A DNA stretch of 10,265 bases from Terrimesophilobacter sp036565765 (GTDB taxonomy: Bacteria > Actinomycetota > Actinomycetes > Actinomycetales > Microbacteriaceae). Of the stretch, positions 6,427 through 10,265 are shown piece by piece (within the stretch, counting starts at the first letter, position 1; every line of letters starts with the position of its first letter). The position numbers and the translations under genes are program-made. The stretch is from assembly GCF_036565765.1 (NCBI RefSeq), contig NZ_DATCXP010000193.1. One strand, written 5' to 3'. The notes beneath the pieces were generated by a model. The model had not been told where the DNA came from. It did not search any database and saw nothing but the letters and a program-made list of their open reading frames with translations.

Positions 6427-7523
6427 CAGCTGGAAGTACCGACGAGCCGTTCGCTGCTCCCTTCGAGCCGTTCGCTGGCGCTCGCTCCTCAGGGAGCGGT
6501 GAGGTCACGCACCTCAGGGACCGGGATCCAGGGGACGGCGTCGTCTTCACCGTCGACGAGTGCTGGCACGGCGGCTGGCTCGGCCTCTCAACGCTCGTCC
6601 TCGATGACGGCGGCTTCAGGATGGCGACGGATGCCGACCCGGCACCGGCAGGGCACCTGCCGGGCACGATCCTCCCCGGCTTCCGCGACGCGCACGTGCA
6701 CCTCGGGCTGATCGACGGCAGTCTGCTCGCGGACGGCGGCATCGTCGCCGTCGACGACTTCGGCTGGGATCTCGACATCGCACGAACCTGGCCGGGCGAC
6801 GCCGCGCTGCCCGAGGTGCGGTTCGCAGGCCGATTCCTCACGTCGCCCGGCGGCTACCCGACACACGACGGCTGGGCGCCGGCAGCCTCCATCGAAACCG
6901 TTGTCTCGCCGGAGCAGGCGCCGATCGCGGTGAACCGCCAGCTCGATGCCGGCGCGACCTTCATCAAGATCACCCTCGACTCGGAAGACGGCCCCGTGTT
7001 CGACGACGCCACCCTGTGCGCGATCGTCGGGCACGCCCATTCCCGCGGGGTGACGGTCGCCGCCCACGTCCAGGGGGTCGGGCAGGCAGAACGGGCCTTC
7101 GAGGCAGGGGTCGACCGCCTGGCACACTCGCCGTGGACCGAACGCCTCGACGACCGGCTCCTCGCCTCGATGGCTCTGGCGCAAAGCTGGGTGAGCACCC
7201 TCGACATTCACGGCTGGGGACGATTCGGCGCGGCCTTCGAGATCGCGAGCGACAATGTCCGTCGCTTCCATGCGGCAGGCGGCATGGTCGTGTACGGGAC
7301 GGACCTCGGCAACGGCCCGCTCCCGGTTGGCGTCAACGAGCGTGAACTGCTTGCCCTGGAACATGCGGGATTGGGAATGGACGCTGTGGTCGCCGCGATC
7401 GCCGCACCGGCTTTCGGCACGCGCGTGAGTCACCTCCGGCAGGAACGCACGGGGGGTCCGGCCCAGTGGTTGTCCGGCTCCGTGGTTCTCGATGGATCAG
7501 ACCTCAAGGAGAGACTGACATGA
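6423..7523 (+). CDS. Amidohydrolase-superfamily metalloenzyme, candidate N-formylkynurenine formamidase
   Basis: A 366-residue predicted metal-dependent hydrolase of the imidazolonepropionase/prolidase-like branch. The metal-ligand set is complete: His91 and His93 in GFRDAHVHLG, Lys182 in FIKITLD (probably carboxylated), His215 in VAAHVQG, His235 in RLAHSPW and Asp294 in VVYGTDLGNG. A beta-sandwich flank is made by about 38-85 and the C-terminal tail. The start overlaps the kynA stop (ATGA), and the stop overlaps kynU the same way, so it is translationally coupled between the enzymes that make formylkynurenine and consume kynurenine. No KynB-type or arylformamidase-type gene is in the window, hence the inferred role of deformylating N-formylkynurenine. 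Residues 8-27 look like an insert coded by a palindromic repeat. Alternative: a hydrolase for another tryptophan-derived amide. The superfamily is sure, the substrate is not. Confidence 0.88.
   Translation: MTAGSTDEPFAAPFEPFAGARSSGSGEVTHLRDRDPGDGVVFTVDECWHGGWLGLSTLVLDDGGFRMATDADPAPAGHLPGTILPGFRDAHVHLGLIDGSLLADGGIVAVDDFGWDLDIARTWPGDAALPEVRFAGRFLTSPGGYPTHDGWAPAASIETVVSPEQAPIAVNRQLDAGATFIKITLDSEDGPVFDDATLCAIVGHAHSRGVTVAAHVQGVGQAERAFEAGVDRLAHSPWTERLDDRLLASMALAQSWVSTLDIHGWGRFGAAFEIASDNVRRFHAAGGMVVYGTDLGNGPLPVGVNERELLALEHAGLGMDAVVAAIAAPAFGTRVSHLRQERTGGPAQWLSGSVVLDGSDLKERLT
6456..6497 (+). repeat. Palindromic repeat near the amidohydrolase N-terminus
   Basis: GCTCCCT (6456-6462) and AGGGAGC (6491-6497) are perfect inverted arms. 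An inner hairpin CGCTCC-TCAG-GGAGCG also forms (6483-6498). A 13-bp direct repeat GAGCCGTTCGCTG occurs at 6444-6456 and 6465-6477, 21 bp apart and in frame. The CCCTTCGA to CTCAGGGAGCG outline resembles a widespread short bacterial palindrome (CCCTTCGACAGGCTCAGGG type) that I know from memory. It encodes Ala/Pro/Phe/Ser/Gly-rich, probably flexible residues. Confidence 0.55.
7506..7511 (+). promoter_or_regulatory. Ribosome binding site AAGGAG that fixes the kynU start
   Basis: AAGGAG ends 8 nt before the ATG at 7520, inside the end of the amidohydrolase gene. It is the best Shine-Dalgarno sequence in the operon and rules in favour of this start over an in-frame GTG at 7466, which would add 18 residues. 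Confidence 0.8.
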
Positions 7524-8725
7524 CCGACTCCCGCGCCCAGGAACTGGACTCCGCCGATCCGCTCAGCGCCCATCGCAGCCTGTTCGTCGACGACGGCGAC
7601 GTGAAGGCCTACCTCGACGGCAACTCACTCGGCCGCCCGCTGAAGGCGAGTGCGCAGCGGCTCTCCGAGTTCGCCACGAGTGCCTGGGGCGGGCGCCTCA
7701 TCCGGGGCTGGGACGAGCAGTGGTACGACCTCCCGCTCAGGATCGGCGATGGGATCGGTGACGCAGTACTCGGGGCGGCCAACGGCCAGGTGTTCGTCGG
7801 GGACTCGACGACCGTCATCCTGTACAAGCTCATCCGGACCGCGCTGGCTGCGCGGCCCGGGCGCTCCGAGATCGTCGTCGACACCGACAACTTCCCGACC
7901 GACCGGTTTCTGCTGCAGGGGATCGCGACGGAGCTCGGCAAGAAGTTGGTGTGGATCACGCCGGAGCCGGATGCCGGCGTCACACCCGAGCAGATCGTCG
8001 CGGTCGTCGGTCCGGACACCGCGCTGGTCGTGCTGAGCCATGTCGCCTACCGGTCCGGCTTCCTCGCCGATGCTCCCGCGATCACCGCGATCGCCCACGA
8101 CGCCGGGGCGCTCGTGCTCTGGGACCTCTGCCACTCCGTCGGCGTTGTGCCGATGCAGCTCGATGCCTGGGGTGTCGACCTCGCGGCCGGGTGCACGTAC
8201 AAATACCTGAACGGCGGCCCGGGCTCCCCGGCCTTCGGCTACGTGAGGGCCGAGCACCAGGACAGCTTCCGGCAGCCGATCCAGGGCTGGATGGGCACGA
8301 GCGAACCGTTCGCAATGGGGCAGGACTATGAGCCTCACGCCGGCATCCGCCGCTTCATCAGCGGGACACCGGCGATCGTGGGGATGCTCGCCATGCAGGA
8401 CATGCTCGCGCTGATCGCCGCGGTGGGGATCGATGCGATCCGCCGGAAGTCCGAGGCCATGACCGCCTACGCCATCGACCTGATCGACGAGTTGCTCGTG
8501 CCGAAGGGCGCCGCGCTCGCCTCCCCGCGCGACCCGACGCGTCGCGGGAGCCACGTGACGGTCGACCACGACGCGTTCGCGGAGGTCAACGCGCGGCTCT
8601 GGAGGCGCGGGATCATCCCCGACTTCCGACGGCCGAACGGATTGCGGCTGGGGCTGTCGCCCCTCACCACGAGTTTCGCCGAGCTGCAGCTCGGCGTCGA
8701 GGCGATCGCCGGGGAGTTGTCATGA
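7520..8725 (+). CDS. kynU: Kynureninase
   Basis: A cytosolic PLP enzyme of fold type I that cleaves L-kynurenine to anthranilate and L-alanine. The 401-residue length fits bacterial KynU. Visible hallmarks are the N-terminal YLDGNSLGRP (31-40), the phosphate-binding DSTT (95-98), NFPTD (124-128), SHVAYRSG (173-180), the cofactor-ring Asp202 and His205 in WDLCHS, the PLP Schiff-base Lys228 in TYKYLNGGPGSPAF, and the C-terminal GLRLGLSPLTTSF (374-386), whose Arg376 is the likely substrate-carboxylate ligand. No kynurenine 3-monooxygenase gene is in the window, so the local pathway points to anthranilate rather than 3-hydroxyanthranilate. It overlaps both neighbours by ATGA. Confidence 0.97.
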   Translation: MTDSRAQELDSADPLSAHRSLFVDDGDVKAYLDGNSLGRPLKASAQRLSEFATSAWGGRLIRGWDEQWYDLPLRIGDGIGDAVLGAANGQVFVGDSTTVILYKLIRTALAARPGRSEIVVDTDNFPTDRFLLQGIATELGKKLVWITPEPDAGVTPEQIVAVVGPDTALVVLSHVAYRSGFLADAPAITAIAHDAGALVLWDLCHSVGVVPMQLDAWGVDLAAGCTYKYLNGGPGSPAFGYVRAEHQDSFRQPIQGWMGTSEPFAMGQDYEPHAGIRRFISGTPAIVGMLAMQDMLALIAAVGIDAIRRKSEAMTAYAIDLIDELLVPKGAALASPRDPTRRGSHVTVDHDAFAEVNARLWRRGIIPDFRRPNGLRLGLSPLTTSFAELQLGVEAIAGELS

Positions 8726-9576
8726 CGCCGATCCCGGAGACGCATACGCGCAGCGTGAGCTCGCACCTCGACGGCCTCGAGGACTTCGACGCGCGGCCGG
8801 GGAGTGCGACCTCCCTGCTGCGCACGATCATCGGATCGTACCTGCGCAGTCTTGGCGGCTGGGTGTCGATTGCGGAACTGATCCGCCTCATGGATGCGGT
8901 CGGCGTGACCGATTCCCACACCCGCACCGCCGTCCTGCGTGTCAAGAAGAAGGGGTTGCTGGTCCCCGAGGCGGTCACCGGCCACAGCGGTTACCGATTG
9001 AACGGATCCGCTCTCCCCATGCTGGAGCGAGGAGATCGCCGCATCTTCAATTTCCGCCAGCAGCGCGACGGCGGCTCCTGGTGCCTGGTCTCCTTCTCGC
9101 TTCCGGAGTCCGAGCGCGCCGCACGCCACCAATTGCGCAAGCGGCTCGGCTGGATCGGATGCGGAACGGTCGCCCCCGGTCTGTGGATCTGCCCGGCGTT
9201 CCTCACCGATGAGGTCGAGGAGATCCTCGCCGCTCTGGAACTCCGGCACGCTGCGACCGTGTTCATCACCGACACCCCGCAAACGGCTGGAACGCTGCAG
9301 TCCGCCGTTCGGCGGTGGTGGGATCTGGACAGCATTGCGAGGCTTCACCGCGGGTTCATCGCGTCATTCTCGGGATACGGCCCGGCCAACAACCCTCACG
9401 ACGCGTTCGCCGACTACGTCATGGTGCTCGACCAGTGGAGGACGATCCCCTATCTCGACCCCGGCCTGCAACCGAGAGTGCTGCCGGAGGACTGGCCTGG
9501 GTTCGAGAGCGTCGCCCTTTTCGACCGGCTGAAGTGGGAACTTGCCCCCCTCGCCGACCGCTTCGTGCACCCCTGA
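8722..9576 (+). CDS. PaaX-family transcriptional regulator, probable regulator of the kynurenine operon
   Basis: A 284-residue DNA-binding protein with the three-part PaaX layout: a winged-helix N-terminal domain (about 28-105, with SLLRTIIGSYL and TRTAVLRVKKKGLL), a central domain (about 117-195, GSWCLVSFSLPES start) and the PaaX C-terminal domain (about 200-283), marked by WRTIPYLDPGLQPRVLPEDWPG-like residues at 239-260. E. coli PaaX represses phenylacetate genes and is released by phenylacetyl-CoA. Here the gene is the last in the kynurenine operon, overlaps kynU by ATGA and has GGGGAG (8711-8716) 5 nt before its ATG, so feedback control by a kynurenine- or anthranilate-derived ligand is likely. 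The dyad at 5524-5562 is the best candidate operator. Family sure; ligand and direction of control are inferred. The stop codon lies in the first unit of a tandem repeat. Confidence 0.92.
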   Translation: MTPIPETHTRSVSSHLDGLEDFDARPGSATSLLRTIIGSYLRSLGGWVSIAELIRLMDAVGVTDSHTRTAVLRVKKKGLLVPEAVTGHSGYRLNGSALPMLERGDRRIFNFRQQRDGGSWCLVSFSLPESERAARHQLRKRLGWIGCGTVAPGLWICPAFLTDEVEEILAALELRHAATVFITDTPQTAGTLQSAVRRWWDLDSIARLHRGFIASFSGYGPANNPHDAFADYVMVLDQWRTIPYLDPGLQPRVLPEDWPGFESVALFDRLKWELAPLADRFVHP

Positions 9577-9626
9577 GCTTGCACACCCCTGAGCTTGCAC
9601 ACCGCTGAGCTTCTATCCTCTGAGCA
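9566..9626. repeat. Tandem 16-bp repeat over the regulator stop codon
   Basis: Units are TGCACCCCTGAGCT (9566-9579, two bases short), TGCACACCCCTGAGCT (9580-9595), TGCACACCGCTGAGCT (9596-9611) and a weaker one at 9612-9626 ending CTGAGCA. The TGA stop of the PaaX-like gene is in the first unit and recurs in each copy. GTGCA (9565-9569) and TGCAC (9580-9584) could pair. The array fills the short gap between two convergent genes; no strong terminator hairpin is otherwise seen there. Confidence 0.75.
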
Positions 9627-9636
9627 CCTACACCCC

Positions 9637-10265
9637 CTAGGCGAGCGCGAGCATCCCTGCTGCGATCAGGGCGAGCACGAGGCCGACGACCTGCACCGGG
9701 GCGATGCGTTCGCGGAGCACGACCGCAGCGAGGATGATCGTCCCCGCCGGGTAGAGCGCGGTCAGCACCGACATGACGGTGAGCTCGCCGATGCGGAGGC
9801 CGAGCAGGAGCACGGCGTTCGCGGAAGCGTCGATGGCGCCGCAGACGACGGCCAGCCAGAGGCCGGCGCGCCAGCCTGGGCGGAGCATACCGAGCGGGGA
9901 GCTGGCCTCTTTGCGCACAGTAGGAACCCGACGTCCGGGACGGACGTCGGCGCTGGCGTCGCGGCGAAGACCAGAAATGGTCTTCGCTCCAAGCGACAGC
10001 GCGCCCACCACCACGAACATGATGACCCCATTCACGGCGCGGTTCGCGATGAGCGGGACGAGGCCGGAATCATCCGGGGTCAGGTCGATCAGGATCAGGA
10101 ACGCGCCGATCATCGTGCCGGAACCGATCGCCATGAGCAGCGCCCTGACGCTGGGCCGCACGGCGCCCTTCTCCTTCACGAATCCGACCAGCACAACGGC
10201 GACGAGCGCGATGCCGATCGCGAGGTATCCGAACAGCGGAAGGCGCTCACCGCGGATCACGCCCG
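9637..10265 (-). CDS. EamA/DMT-family permease, C-terminal part, 5' truncated by window edge
   Basis: The last 207 or more residues of a ten-helix drug/metabolite transporter in the cytoplasmic membrane. The frame runs on past the window edge, so the GTG at 10260 is not necessarily the start. Counting from that codon, helices are seen at about 9-27, 38-60, 69-88, 131-150, 157-178 and 185-206. Residues 9-27 resemble the end of the first EamA half and 38 onward the second half, with the typical closing region LYPAGTIILAAVVLRERIAP (175-190 region) followed by a final helix. A linker of about 40 charged residues (90-130) is long for this family and contains two perfect hairpins at DNA level. It converges on the kynurenine operon, so joint function is not implied. 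Substrate unknown. Confidence 0.9.
   Translation of the reverse strand, partial: GVIRGERLPLFGYLAIGIALVAVVLVGFVKEKGAVRPSVRALLMAIGSGTMIGAFLILIDLTPDDSGLVPLIANRAVNGVIMFVVVGALSLGAKTISGLRRDASADVRPGRRVPTVRKEASSPLGMLRPGWRAGLWLAVVCGAIDASANAVLLLGLRIGELTVMSVLTALYPAGTIILAAVVLRERIAPVQVVGLVLALIAAGMLALA
9928..9987. repeat. Two perfect hairpins in the EamA linker coding region
   Basis: CCGACGTCC (9928-9936) pairs with GGACGTCGG (9942-9950) over 9 bp with a 5-nt loop. GCGAAGACCA (9964-9973) pairs with TGGTCTTCGC (9978-9987) over 10 bp with a GAAA loop on the plus strand. They are 13 nt apart and encode residues about 92-99 and 104-111 of the minus-strand permease, in its long loop. They may be a palindromic element that entered the gene in frame, or an intragenic regulatory structure. 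Confidence 0.6.

Noticed and set aside
7625..8569. Minus-strand open frame of 314 codons across kynU
   Set aside because: Shadow of the kynureninase gene, which has all PLP motifs; no ribosome site or domain can be seen in the antisense frame.

Overview
The window is high-GC DNA with dense genes, ATGA start/stop overlaps and GC-rich hairpins without T-tracts. Its gene set (an RND permease without outer-membrane partners, an RD-rich DEAD-box helicase, a tryptophan-to-anthranilate operon with a PaaX-type regulator) fits an actinobacterium. I infer Microbacteriaceae from codon use and from the style of the short palindromic repeats. No rRNA, tRNA, CRISPR array or transposase is visible.

Layout: (1) 1-2187 (+) is the C-terminal part of an RND/HAE1-type efflux permease, cut by the left window edge. 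(2) It converges on a secreted lipoprotein alpha/beta-hydrolase (2236-3183, -), and a long hairpin over the permease stop codon probably serves as terminator. (3) A 249-bp divergent gap carries a structured leader for a DEAD-box RNA helicase (3433-5472, +). The helicase's disordered N-terminus contains two perfect in-frame copies of a 44-bp palindromic repeat, and the gene ends in a 12-bp C(TTCG)G hairpin. (4) 5572-9576 (+) is a compact four-gene kynurenine operon: tryptophan 2,3-dioxygenase (kynA), an amidohydrolase-superfamily enzyme, kynureninase (kynU) and a PaaX-family regulator. Each joins the next by an ATGA overlap, and a clear dyad lies just before kynA. (5) A tandem 16-bp repeat covers the regulator stop codon, then a convergent EamA/DMT permease (9637-10265, -) runs off the right edge. 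Two perfect hairpins lie inside its long cytoplasmic or extracellular linker.

How the genes work together: KynA makes N-formylkynurenine and KynU cleaves kynurenine to anthranilate and alanine. The deformylation step between them has no KynB or recognisable arylformamidase gene in the window. The amidohydrolase sits exactly in that place, so it is a good candidate for a non-orthologous formamidase. The PaaX-like protein probably controls the operon through the upstream dyad. A second theme is that short palindromic repeats appear to have entered coding sequences in frame at three tolerant places: the helicase N-terminus, the amidohydrolase N-terminus and the permease linker.
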